From: Ophiosphaerella korrae
Lineage: Eukaryota > Ascomycota > Dothideomycetes > Pleosporales > Phaeosphaeriaceae
Assembly: GCA_028456385.1 (NCBI GenBank)
Contig: JALNQF010000043.1
Coordinates: 224,154 to 288,153, forward strand
DNA length: 64,000 bases
Reading direction: 5' to 3'
In this document: piece by piece, positions 47,985 to 57,582 of the stretch
Layout: each line of letters starts with the position of its first letter
Position numbering within the stretch: the first letter of the stretch is position 1
Translations under genes and position numbers: made by a program
Notes under the pieces: model-generated
What the model was told of the DNA's origin: nothing
Seen by the model: the letters and a program-made list of their open reading frames with translations, nothing else
The model's database searches: none

Positions 47985-49751
47985 TTAGTACCTGTACGTT
48001 ACCGTATTACGCTCTGCAATCGGAGATACATCATTATGTGAATGCTGCCGTTGTTGGGGTATATTTAGCTCAGGCGTTCGTGGTCGTTGCGTTGCTGGGT
48101 AATCGCGCGCATACTCGTCTTCCTCCTTGATCTGTTGTTGAGCACCATGCATAGTTAGGTTGTTGGCGGAGCTCTCCTGCCGTCCCAGGTACGATGGTGT
48201 CGATTGTAGTCCAGGGTTGTACGAATCCGTCGTGCCTTTGTAGTCATCCGGTTTCGGGTTGTGGAGGGCACCAGGAGGTGGCGTGTACGTCGATGTGTGA
48301 TGGTCTGCGAACGGGTTGTCATCTTGGGCAGCCGGACCTGGCTGTTGTCGAGCACCGCCTGCTTTCAGAGATGGGGGAAGCGCCAATTCGTCGTTTTTGT
48401 AATTGTTCGAGTTCGGGGGTGGCGCATAGCCTGAGTTGGGTGGAGGATGTGGCGGTGGTGAGTAGCTTGAGCTTGGAGGCGATGCATAGCTGGACGTTGG
48501 AGGGGGCACGTTCGACTCTGTCGACAACGCCCCAATGGGTGGTAGGTGAGGCGCATCGTTTTGAGGGGGACCGGAAGCATCATATGACTGCTGGGGCACA
48601 CCAGCTGGGGCCGTGTTACTATTCACCTGGGATATGGGGGGCGAGGGCGATGCATGAAGTCGGCGAGCTTGCAGAACGGCTCGCTGGTGCTTGGAAGCGG
48701 CTAGAGATAGCTGCTCATTCGTTTCGATGAGAGTGAGCATGGTGTCGTCATCTGGCGCCGGGTTGTCGCATGCAATGTAGCCATGGATGCTACGCTGCGC
48801 CGACGTACAGCGCTCTGCAAATTCCTTGACGAGTTCGTTGCCAATGAGCTCGTTTGCAGGCGTAGACTGCACAAGCTGGAGCAGAAGCTTCGCAGAAGTT
48901 CGCGCCTCTTCGATACGCCCAGCCAGTTCTATTGGGGGAGGAAGTCCCTTGGAATGCGATTTGTGTCTTCCACCTGTTCCTCCTCCCGATACTGCTACTC
49001 CGGACGAGAAGCCGGCCTGTACATTACCGCCGCCCCATGGTGGCGCGTTGAGCTTCCTGGGGCCGACGTGCTTCGCTGCGTTGGCCATAAGGCCCTTCTC
49101 TTTCCTCCACATAGCGAAAAGCGTGTTCAGGTTGTTGTCGTATGCCTTTTCTCGCTCCATGGACTCAAGACTCTCCCTCATGATCTGCGACACGCTGGGG
49201 TCCTGTCCGTTGCGCAGTAGGTGCTTGACCGTGTCTGCGAACTGCTTGTCCAAGTTCTTGGTAAAGGACTGGCCGGGGTTATCGGCGAGAATGCGAATGA
49301 GCATGACGGCGTTGTACTGGACATGGGGCCGAGTGTAGTTCTCTTTGGAGAGAAACTTGCGAATCTGCTGTGCCGCCGCCGCTGCAGCCGTCGGGCTTGC
49401 GACTGCAGCCTCGACAATGGTAGGGAGGTGGAGCACTTCCTCGCCCTGTAGGTGTGAGCAAGGGTCTATGAATACCTAGGTATGCTTCTCTCGCCAGACT
49501 TACTGTATTAGCAGCGCCAGACTCACAAAAGAGCCTCTACAGTGAGTTAGTATGCGATATGCAATCGGGTGATAAGACCACCTACAACTCCACGGGCGGC
49601 ATTGGACTCGGGGGTGTCTGCATCTGGGTCGACTTGAACATCTGGGGCTTGAGGTGCTGTCAGTGACAGCCCGATGGCGGCTTTCTCGATGCGACTCACT
49701 CGATCGCTTGCGCATCAAGCTGCCCAGGTTGAGGCGCTTCTTGAGCTCCAT
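47985..49751 (-). CDS. VHS/GAT-domain endocytic adaptor (Lsb5-like)
   Basis: Four exons, 49700-49751, 49586-49641, 49504-49536 (33 nt) and 47985-49445, give 533 residues. The N-terminal 150 residues form a VHS/ENTH-like helical fold: GVRLFCESGAANTGEEVLHL, then RKFLSKENYTRPHVQYNAVM, and FAMWRKEKGL. A GAT three-helix bundle follows at about 205-300 (RIEEARTSAKLLLQLV ... ANELIGNELVKEFAERC). The C-terminal half is Pro-rich and disordered and contains an NPF tripeptide (DDNPFADHH) that can bind EH-domain proteins. Yeast Lsb5 has the same VHS-GAT order and acts with actin and ubiquitin in endocytosis; orthology is likely but inferred. Confidence 0.87.
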
Positions 49752-50951
49752 GCCTGGAATGGCCTCTGGGCGGGGTACTTTGGCGATGGCGAACTAGGGA
49801 GACGGACAATTGACAATAGGAGATGGACCAGGTCGGATGTAGAGGGTCAAGACCAACAACCAAACGCGCGCGTCGGAGGCGTAAAGGTGGGTGGTTTAAT
49901 TTGCGAGATTCAGATTATGAGGCATCCCGTTTACACGGACTCCCGGACATAACTAAACGCTGCGCCTCACCGCCAAGAGCGTTGCGAATCATACACGACG
50001 TCAACTGCCGCGTGCGACGTCTGCCAATCATCATGAAGCATTGTGGAGGAATGCACAGCAGAGTGGGCTTTCCTGAGCACAAAGTGTGCATGACCAAATA
50101 GAACTACGTGTTCAGCAACGCGGTTTCGACTGCCAAGACGATCCGCTTTGGCTTTGGAATGCCCGTCGTCCAAACTACACAGATCCACCACATCCAAGGT
50201 CCATGCTTGCATATGTGGTCTTGCAGCACGAGGGTGAGAAACCGTTGCACGAGGGTCTGTCTGTGGGTGTCATGCAGGGACTGCAAAGGCTAGGCGACTC
50301 AGAGAATGACAATGAGGAGCGCATGTGACATGGAGCTGACGCGGATCCGCGTGTTTGCTACGCATCACAATACCTCGAAAATCATGGCACTGACATAAAG
50401 CCTGGTGCCGTCACTAACTGTGCTGAGACGCAGGTTGTTGCTGGACAAAAGCTTCGCTGTGCCAGTCCAGCGAATGAAGTTGAGGCTCCATCTTGTCGCC
50501 TTCATGCTAACGTGATTCGTGCTAGAGAGGTCGACGACACGACGCTCAGGACATGGACAGGTGCAGCACTCGCCAGCAGCGAGGCCAAGCCAACTTTCGC
50601 ATCTTGAAGTCTACCAAAGTATTTCAACCAAGTGCCTTTTCCCAGGCACTCATGAATAATGTGGTATCCTTACGTGAGCAGAGATCTGCGGCTCGGCAAG
50701 ATCGCCCCTCCCCGCAAATGGACCCACCAGCAGCCACCAGCAGCCACCATGCATGCACGCCTCTGGCTTGGTGAGACGTCATATCGAGGCACGCGGCAGA
50801 CTGCACCTTAGCCCATGTCACAGGTAGAAAACCAGAGTATTTGATGTTACTACGCCCCTCAGCCTCTCCGCGTCTCGTGCAAGACACTTTCCTCCTGACT
50901 CCCTTTTGCCCAGGCACATACGCCCTCTGGCCAACCACAGCAACCCTCAAA
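49752..50951. other. Divergent intergenic, VHS/GAT and App1-like genes
   Basis: 1.2 kb with short open frames only. The App1 frame is open back to 50841 with an ATG there; I prefer the later start. No RNA gene found. Confidence 0.5.
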
Positions 50952-52169
50952 ATGAGTCTCCCACCCGCCAGTGCAGTGGCTGGCCGTGCCAGGCAGCGTA
51001 TGCAGCAAGACGAAGAAGATCGCATTACCCGAAAAGCGGGCAACTTTGCAGAATTTGAAGCAGACATGCCTAAACTCGCAAACCGTTTCTCCTTCTCCTT
51101 TAAGGACAACCTCTCTTCCTATCTAGGCCGCCGAAACCCCTTCTACCAGGATGTTAACCCAGAGACCGATTATGTCTGGCTACTCGACACTACCGCCTAC
51201 CAAAATCGCATAGGCAGATGGAAAGCTGAGTTCGTAGCCGCTTATTTTGTCAAGGACAGTGGCAAAGATCTCTCCGAGATTGTGGCATGGGTGAGCGATA
51301 GAATCGGTCTCGCAGACGATGAAGAGGCAAAGAAGACCATAGCAAAACGAATCCAACCGCTCCTAGACTCGATCCTTCCTGCACATGCTGTAGAAATCGA
51401 CCTTCAAGGCATCAACGTCAGACTTGGTCCTAGTGGCCGTGATGGCATCAGCTCTGACGAGCTAGCCATCCCAGGAAATAGCTATAAAGACGGACAAATA
51501 GCCACTTCAAGAGCTATTCATGCTGATGCAACCCCTCTTAATATCACCTTCGCCAAACCCACCGGTTGGGCTGTTCTCAGTGATATCGACGACACCATCA
51601 AGAAGACGTTGACATCGTCTCCCATTGGTATCCTCAAAACCACCTTTGCTGAAGAGCCAGAGCCCATCAAAGGGATGCCAGAATTCTACAAACACCTGGT
51701 GCAGAAGCTGGATAACCCACCTTTCTGGTACCTCTCTGCTTCACCCTACAACCTCTACCCCTTCCTCCGCGAGTTTCGCGAGACCTATTACCCATCTGGG
51801 ACCATGATACTGCGCGATGCCTCTTGGATGAACTTGGCAGGCTTCTTCGCCAACCTCACGCAAGGTACGGAATCCTACAAAGTCGACCGCATCGAGAAAG
51901 TCAACACCTGGTTCCCCAAGCGTAAATTTATCCTCATCGGTGACTCGACACAATCAGACCCAGAAGCCTACGGCGAAGCCTACCGCAAACATATGAAGTG
52001 GATTCGTGCAATATACATCCGAAAAGTCGTAGGCGTTGAGGGAATGGATGAGGAAAAGAAAAACAATCCTGAGCGATTCGAAAAGGCGTTCAAGAATGTA
52101 CCAAAGGATGCTTGGTATGTATTTGAAGATCCACAGGAGCTTTATGCCAAGGTAGATGCTCTCGTGTAG
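50952..52169 (+). CDS. App1-type phosphatidate phosphatase (DUF2183)
   Basis: Mg-dependent phosphatase converting phosphatidate to diacylglycerol; the yeast enzyme works at actin patches in endocytosis. Single exon, 405 residues from ATG in AAAATGAG. The catalytic App1/DUF2183 domain begins at GWAVLSDIDDTIK, with the DxDxT motif Asp211-Ile-Asp213-Asp-Thr215, then PFWYLSASPYNLYPFLREF, the Lys of YKVDRIEKV, and FILIGDSTQSDPEAYGE with the HAD acidic motif. The N-terminal half (about 1-195) includes the family accessory domain. The adjacent VHS/GAT gene is also endocytic, but no shared control is shown. An alternative upstream ATG at 50841 would add 37 residues. Confidence 0.9.
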   Translation: MSLPPASAVAGRARQRMQQDEEDRITRKAGNFAEFEADMPKLANRFSFSFKDNLSSYLGRRNPFYQDVNPETDYVWLLDTTAYQNRIGRWKAEFVAAYFVKDSGKDLSEIVAWVSDRIGLADDEEAKKTIAKRIQPLLDSILPAHAVEIDLQGINVRLGPSGRDGISSDELAIPGNSYKDGQIATSRAIHADATPLNITFAKPTGWAVLSDIDDTIKKTLTSSPIGILKTTFAEEPEPIKGMPEFYKHLVQKLDNPPFWYLSASPYNLYPFLREFRETYYPSGTMILRDASWMNLAGFFANLTQGTESYKVDRIEKVNTWFPKRKFILIGDSTQSDPEAYGEAYRKHMKWIRAIYIRKVVGVEGMDEEKKNNPERFEKAFKNVPKDAWYVFEDPQELYAKVDALV

Positions 52170-52734
52170 ACGAAGTAGGATTCGGATGTTGATCAGCAGA
52201 GTATATACATGTGTAATATGGTCGGGTGGATAGGTTGGGTTTTTGGCGGCGTTCTCTTGCAAGATACCACTCCTTTTTACTTTAAGTTGCATTCTGTAAG
52301 CACCATCGCTTCCTGAGCAAGTTTTCCTTGTCTTTATCGCAATAGTATATTGGCATTGATTGCCTTACCCTTATTCAAAATCTCAGCAACTTAGTTTTTA
52401 CCGCGCATTGACTCTCCCGTCAGCTTTTGACTCACTATTTGTTCATTGCTACAGCAGTCACAGCAAACACGCCCTCATATAGTATATTAACCCACTTATT
52501 GGACGCAGCATCTTCGACCTCTTTGTCAAGATAAAGATCGGGACATAACGATTTGAATACTAACACAGAGGACCCTGTGACCAAAACTCCTATTTACGTG
52601 TGACGATTCACTGTCGTGAATTACCTCCATTCAGAGCCCCCAAATTCACCATTTAGATCGATACGCGCCTTCTGCTTTATATTTCCTCCATCCCACAACC
52701 ATAATTGTCTCGCCAACCCAAAAAGTCACTCATC
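52170..52734. other. Intergenic, AT-rich
   Basis: Terminator region of the App1-like gene and promoter of the next one. Nothing else seen. Confidence 0.5.
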
Positions 52735-54335
52735 ATGGTGACCGAGCATCACTACAAGGCGCCGCACCCTGCGCCCATGTACGTGCTCTTTATATTCGCG
52801 GTCTGCTTCTGTGCCTTCTGTTTCTGGATCGGCACTATATGTATACGCCTCTACTTTTACAACGGCGCACTTGGCCCAGAGCCGGAGAAGTTTGTTATCA
52901 TTCCACTACATCGAAAAAAGAACGTCCAAGTTGCTCAGAACAACACCATGTCCCCACGCATCGCAAACTCGAAAAGGGGAACCGTGTTTCCGCAAGTCGC
53001 CGTAGCAGAGACCGCTACGAACCCATTTTCCGATGAGCACGCCATCGATGAGTTTAACGCTCCCATAAACCCGTTTGACGACCAGTATGCAATTACTGAA
53101 CTTAGCGACGAGAAGTTCGACGACTTTGAGGACCCGGCACAAATATGCAAGTTTCGTGCTGAAGAGCATCGCATCTCGCGACTCCCTGCTTTTGTTCAGG
53201 ATGACTGCGGCGATGGCTCTGACTTTCCTGAAGTGCTATATGCAATCCGGCCGATCGAAATGTTACCCTCCCGTGGGCTTGAACAGACGAAGACCTACCT
53301 GCAGCTTGGATTGAAAAAGATCAGTAGTATGAAGAATTGGCTCACAGTGAACAACTCCTATATCGAACAACATGAAGCGCGTATCGCGCTTCTGAAAATA
53401 AGGCAGGCAGATTGCGTGCAGGTGAAGCGCGATGGCGAAGCCGCATGTGAAGAATTGATGAACCAGGTCGTCCAACACATGTGTGTTAATTTCCCGGATC
53501 ACTTCAGTACAAAACTCAAGAAGAGAAGCAAGCATATAAGCAACAAATTGGTTCTGGAGGACTACTCGATTGTACAGCCATTCGAATGTCACCCCCTGGA
53601 GCTTTGCGCACAAATAGCCATCGAAGACTTCAACATATTCGTCAAAGACGACTTCACTCTCCAATGGTACCTGTAAGTCCATCCTCGCCTCCCCACCTAT
53701 CCATTCTAACAATACACAGACAGGCCAGCGCTACCCTCTTCCCATCAGGCTGGAACATGCGCACAAGCATCGGCAAATCCCTCCTAGCCATCATCCACGA
53801 CCGACACAACCCCATGCCCCTATGGGAAAGTAAGCCCAGCTCCTTGACCTCCACCTCACCCACCCAACTAACCCCCACAGATCTCCCCGACATCCTCAAC
53901 CTCGATTACACGCCTTCAGCACTCTACACCCGCACCTCAACCTTCATCCAAACAAACCCCTCCTACTCCCCTTCCACCCTCCCCACATCCCTCTTCTCCA
54001 CCCGCCCCATGGACCTCTTCGCCGGCTCCGTAACCAATCTACTCCCCATGCACCTCTTCGTCCGCCGCGAACACCAGTCCTTCCGCGCGCTACCTTCAGG
54101 CGTAATCGTCATGTCTACGCGCACGGAGTTGCGCTCGCTGACGGATGTGGACTCGTGGGCGGAGAAACGCATGCTTATGCTGGAGGTTAGGGGGTGGGGG
54201 GAGGAGGAGGCGGTGTGGAAGGGGAGAGATCTTTGGATTAGGGCGGTGAGGGGCTGGTGTGAGGGGACGGAGGTGTTTCATGATGACGAGAGTGTTGTGG
54301 ATGCCGGGGCTTTGACGGCCATTGGGGAGGATTAG
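52735..54335 (+). CDS. Membrane-anchored DUF3445 (heme-dependent N-demethylase-like) protein
   Basis: Exons 52735-53672, 53720-53829 and 53881-54335 give 500 residues. One membrane helix lies at about 15-40 (APMYVLFIFAVCFCAFCFW), leaving most of the protein on one side of a membrane. The DUF3445 core is in the second half: SATLFPSGWNMRTSIGKSL, AIIHDRHNPMPLWENLPDI, then FVRREHQSFRALPSGVIVM and STRTELRSLTD. Bacterial members of this family act as heme-dependent oxidative N-demethylases; fungal anchored members are not characterised as far as I know. Residues 90-150 are acidic and probably disordered, with two NPF motifs (TNPFSDE, INPFDD), so EH-domain binding is possible. Confidence 0.8.
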
Positions 54336-55100
54336 ATATTGAAAGGGGTAGTAGAGGTGCGGCTTTGCTCAACGTTGGAAGTCTTTTTGCGGTATGCGAA
54401 ATGGTCTGCGCCGCCATGCTTGGATTGCCGAACTTCCGAGCCAAATCCTTTTATTGTAATATCTACTTAGGTTGGTAGGCTACTTGCATTAGATGGTTTC
54501 CTTTGATCATCTTGCTGTTTTCATGTGGTGCCATGAGATGCCTTTGCAACCATGCGTATCATCATGCACAGCGTCCGAATCACTTGCCATCCTCTCCTGC
54601 TTCGATCTTGATACCAACGCCCTCATTCTCTGAGCCCTGAAGGGTATCGTGGTCGTAATCGACTTTGAATTAATCGGTGATGTGCGCACACTCACAGGGC
54701 GTCTTGGCAGTATCTATTGTAAGATATGTTTCTTCTACTGCGTATTCTAAATCCCCGATGAGGGGAAGAATTAGGCCAAATTCAACTACTGGCCGCCGCA
54801 AAACTCGCTCATGTGATTCCATAGGCCGTGACTTTTTCAACTGAACAGAACATAACTTAGGACGAAAACGTTTGAGGTGATAAAATAATTTCCTTTTTAT
54901 AGATGGATTGTTCTGTTTTGATGTAATTAGTAGAGGAACAAATAAATCAAATTTGAGGTTTTAGCACTTCACTCAAATTGACCATGGCTTCAAGGCTTCC
55001 AGTCTGCATAAACAGGCCGAGGTGGGGACACCTGTTATTGCAGCACCGGTAAAATCATTGAAATAACCCCTAGATGTCAAGAGAAGATCATTTAATTTAT
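54336..55100. other. Intergenic, convergent 3' ends
   Basis: AT-rich, no gene recognised. Confidence 0.5.
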
Positions 55101-55895
55101 CTATAAATCGTGGTTACTGAAAACAAACCCCGCACCTCTGCAAGACTCATCCGCAAGCCCATCGCGCAGACTCTGTATCTCTCTTCTTCTTGCATCTTCT
55201 CTAGCACCCTCCTGAAAGCGTTCAAAATCAATGATTTTAAACCCCGCCCCGCCAACCAGAAAATTATAGCGATTTACATCACCATGCAAAAAGCCCAGCC
55301 TATGAAACTCTTTCAACACTTGCTCACACGCGCTCAGATCCTCAGTCGATGCACCCCTTCTGTTTTCCAGTTTCTCGACCATAAAGCCCATCACGCGGCC
55401 TCCCTCGTGAATATGTCCGAGGAAGCGTGGGGCGACGCGTGACTCGTGCTGCTCCAGCAATTGATACGCCCGTGTCTCCCGCTCAATTCGCGGAATCTCC
55501 CGCTCGAATCGTGCTATTTTTGCGATGACATTCTTTCCCGGTAGGTCCGTATTCAGAGGGTTCGATTTCGTTGCTGTAGCCTCAAAAGTTGAAGCTGTCA
55601 ACAACTCGGTTCTTTCTAAATCGAGAATATCAACACGCATGCTGTGCCAAACGTTCTGAACACCTGCGAGCTTTTGTTGTGATAGCGATGTCTTCAATTT
55701 ACCAGATTCCGCGTCGCGAGAGATATACGCGACGGTCCAATTGTCGTCTTGGTATGGCAATGGCGGAAATTCCGCAAGCGGGAAGGAAATCATATCTCTG
55801 CTGAAGGTTGCAGCTGCAACCTTGACGCACTTGACTTTGGTGCCGATCCTGAGCCGGTATTCACTCTCGTCTTCGTTGTCGTCGTCGATTTCCAT
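55101..55895 (-). CDS. Protein-kinase-like / APH-fold protein
   Basis: 264 residues from the only in-frame ATG (MEIDDDNEDESEYRL). A compact kinase-like fold: a glycine-less N-lobe with VIAKIARFEREIPRIERETRAY supplying Lys and Glu, then VMGFMVEKLENRRG as hinge, HGDVNRYNFLV as catalytic loop (Asp and Asn present) and KIIDFERF as the metal-binding Asp. HGDVNxxN and IDFE are typical of the APH/choline-kinase branch, not of Ser/Thr kinases. Its substrate is unknown. The frame continues open 71 codons upstream without ATG, so a 5' exon may be missing from this call. Confidence 0.7.
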   Translation of the reverse strand: MEIDDDNEDESEYRLRIGTKVKCVKVAAATFSRDMISFPLAEFPPLPYQDDNWTVAYISRDAESGKLKTSLSQQKLAGVQNVWHSMRVDILDLERTELLTASTFEATATKSNPLNTDLPGKNVIAKIARFEREIPRIERETRAYQLLEQHESRVAPRFLGHIHEGGRVMGFMVEKLENRRGASTEDLSACEQVLKEFHRLGFLHGDVNRYNFLVGGAGFKIIDFERFQEGAREDARRREIQSLRDGLADESCRGAGFVFSNHDL

Positions 55896-56332
55896 GGAGA
55901 TAATCGAATGACCAGTAATTCTTGAGGGGTTGACATTGTATGATGGTCTTGTGAAGACAGGAGTTGATAGCGCTCTCGGATTGTAGCGGTCGAGGTGCAA
56001 ATGTGCAAGTTGGGATCCAGGATGTGATTGAGAGGAGGGTTGCAATGCCACAGCCTTTGATGAGTTTCTATGGCCTCTGCGCAAGCGACCTACTATTGCT
56101 GGTCCCACTTGTACCCCCCTTGTAGCAGAGTTACCGAACAGGAGGCCCAGGGCGACCTAAATATGGCTTTGTAAGCGCGCCGCACCGAACAGGCCCTTAG
56201 GCATCTTGAGGATGAGGCATGAATTTGGCACATTTAGTTACTAGTAAAACTGCACATAAAACAGTGTTACAGATTCTATAGCCTTCTACGCACAAACCTG
56301 CCCCTACCGAACGCGCTAGTTGCCCGTGCCTG
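55896..56332. other. Intergenic
   Basis: Open in the frame of the upstream-extended kinase-like gene to about 56108 but without ATG. Otherwise nothing recognised; any further remnant of the decayed GIY-YIG gene would be expected here but I cannot see it. Confidence 0.45.
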
Positions 56333-56636
56333 TTACCCCATCATTTTGATCAAATAAGATTTCAGGTCTAGACAAAACGACTTGTTGAATGGCTTCGCAA
56401 ATGATAACACGAGCATTTTTGAGATGCTGCTTTCCTGTGGTTTGAAGATGCTAATGCATTCGAGTTGCTGCATTGAGTGACTTCCCTACATAGATATCCC
56501 GCAGTCTGCCATTGCTGGGCTGGCCGTCATCTAGAACATAGACAGCAGGCCAGTTCGAATGCTTCTCGTCGAGGGCTTTCCATGTAACAACTGCATCCTT
56601 GGAGAAGTCCAGCTCTTCAATTCTATAGTTGATCAT
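56333..56636 (-). pseudogene. Decayed GIY-YIG N-terminal domain of a bacterial-type DUF2075 helicase gene
   Basis: Starts with ATG at 56636, inside the end of the MazG gene (14-nt overlap), and reads 61 residues: MINYRIEELDFSKDAVVTW, then NWPAVYVLDDG and RDIYVGKSLNAATRMH. This is the GIY-YIG-like opening of bacterial DUF2075 (Schlafen-type helicase) proteins. A TAG at 56451-56453 interrupts it where Gln or a similar residue is expected. Past it the same frame continues HLQTTGKQHLKNARVIICEA, then a one-base shift is needed for FNKSFCLDLKSYLIKMMG, ending at 56333. The helicase part is missing. A CAG-to-TAG change would fit RIP-like mutation. Confidence 0.72.
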
Positions 56637-56943
56637 ACTTTGTGCTACTTCCACGCGCTTTGTCGACAGGATACTTCGCGCGCGTAACTTCGAGCTTCTC
56701 CAGCACAATTTTGTCGGGATCGAGACCGACGCGGTCAGCGAGGAGAAGACAATAGGTCAGGACGTCTGCAAGTTCTTCTTTCACCCGCTTGGGATCCGCA
56801 TCAGCGCCCCACTGATAGCACTCGAGCAATTCTCCGGCTTCGATGGTAATGCTTTTGGCAAGATTTTCTGGAGTTTGGAATTGTGCCCAATCACGCTCGG
56901 CACCAAATGCTTTGAGGGTGTCGATGACAGTTTTGTCAACCAT
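56623..56943 (-). CDS. MazG-like nucleotide pyrophosphohydrolase
   Basis: 106 residues, no intron. Hydrolyses nucleoside triphosphates (often dCTP or modified dNTPs) to monophosphate and pyrophosphate. All-alpha MazG signature: ERDWAQFQTPENLAKSI, then EAGELLE (ExxE) and KEELADVL (ExxD) for Mg binding, and the C-terminal AKYPVDKARGSSTKYDQL. Length and C-terminus are those of the bacterial single-domain MazG proteins, not of longer eukaryotic dCTPases. Its stop overlaps the start of the decayed GIY-YIG frame by 14 nt (ATGATCAACTATAG), an arrangement typical of bacterial translational coupling and strange in a fungus. Horizontal transfer is therefore likely, by inference. Confidence 0.85.
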   Translation of the reverse strand: MVDKTVIDTLKAFGAERDWAQFQTPENLAKSITIEAGELLECYQWGADADPKRVKEELADVLTYCLLLADRVGLDPDKIVLEKLEVTRAKYPVDKARGSSTKYDQL

Positions 56944-57582
56944 AGGGTCCAGCAGCGGGAGATGTTGATGGGGACAAGAACTTTTGGCCTGATTAGACAA
57001 CAGCAGGCGATGAGATTTATGCGTGAAGGAATGATTACCGTAGAGCCCAGATTATGTACGAGAGCGAAGGAGCCTGCTCATAGCAAGAGATGGAAGCCTA
57101 GAGAAAGGTGCTCCAAGCCACATTAGGAAGCGCGCCAATCAAATCCCGAGAAAAGATGCGCGACCGTCCAAAAGGGCTTCCAGCGTGTTGCGGGGCAAAA
57201 ATTTCCCCCGAGTTCCTCTTTTCTTGGTTTGGCTTTTTTTCAGCCTTGTCTGTCATAATACCTCTTGATTGCACGGCTTGCCGTATTGATACCTGGATCA
57301 CAACATTGCCGGAAACTGTGACGCTGTTTAAATTGCGTCTCTTCTATTGTCCAACAATGCGAATAGAATAGTTTATCAACAAAAATATTCCTCTTTAAAG
57401 AAAAAAAACACCACCGCGGGAATATGCAGTTATTACTTCCGTGTCGATCAGGATATAGGTAGAATCATTAGAATCTTTGGATTTTAGCTGTTCTCAATGC
57501 CAGATCAATCAGAACATGCACCTAGTTCGACCATCCAGTCCCGTTTTCCGTATACTACACAGATCTACAACGCATGACGAAA
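56944..57582. other. Intergenic between MazG-like and kinase-YTH genes
   Basis: Contains the presumed promoter of the MazG-like gene, all minus strand. Part near 57390-57420 is A-rich. No other gene seen. Confidence 0.5.
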
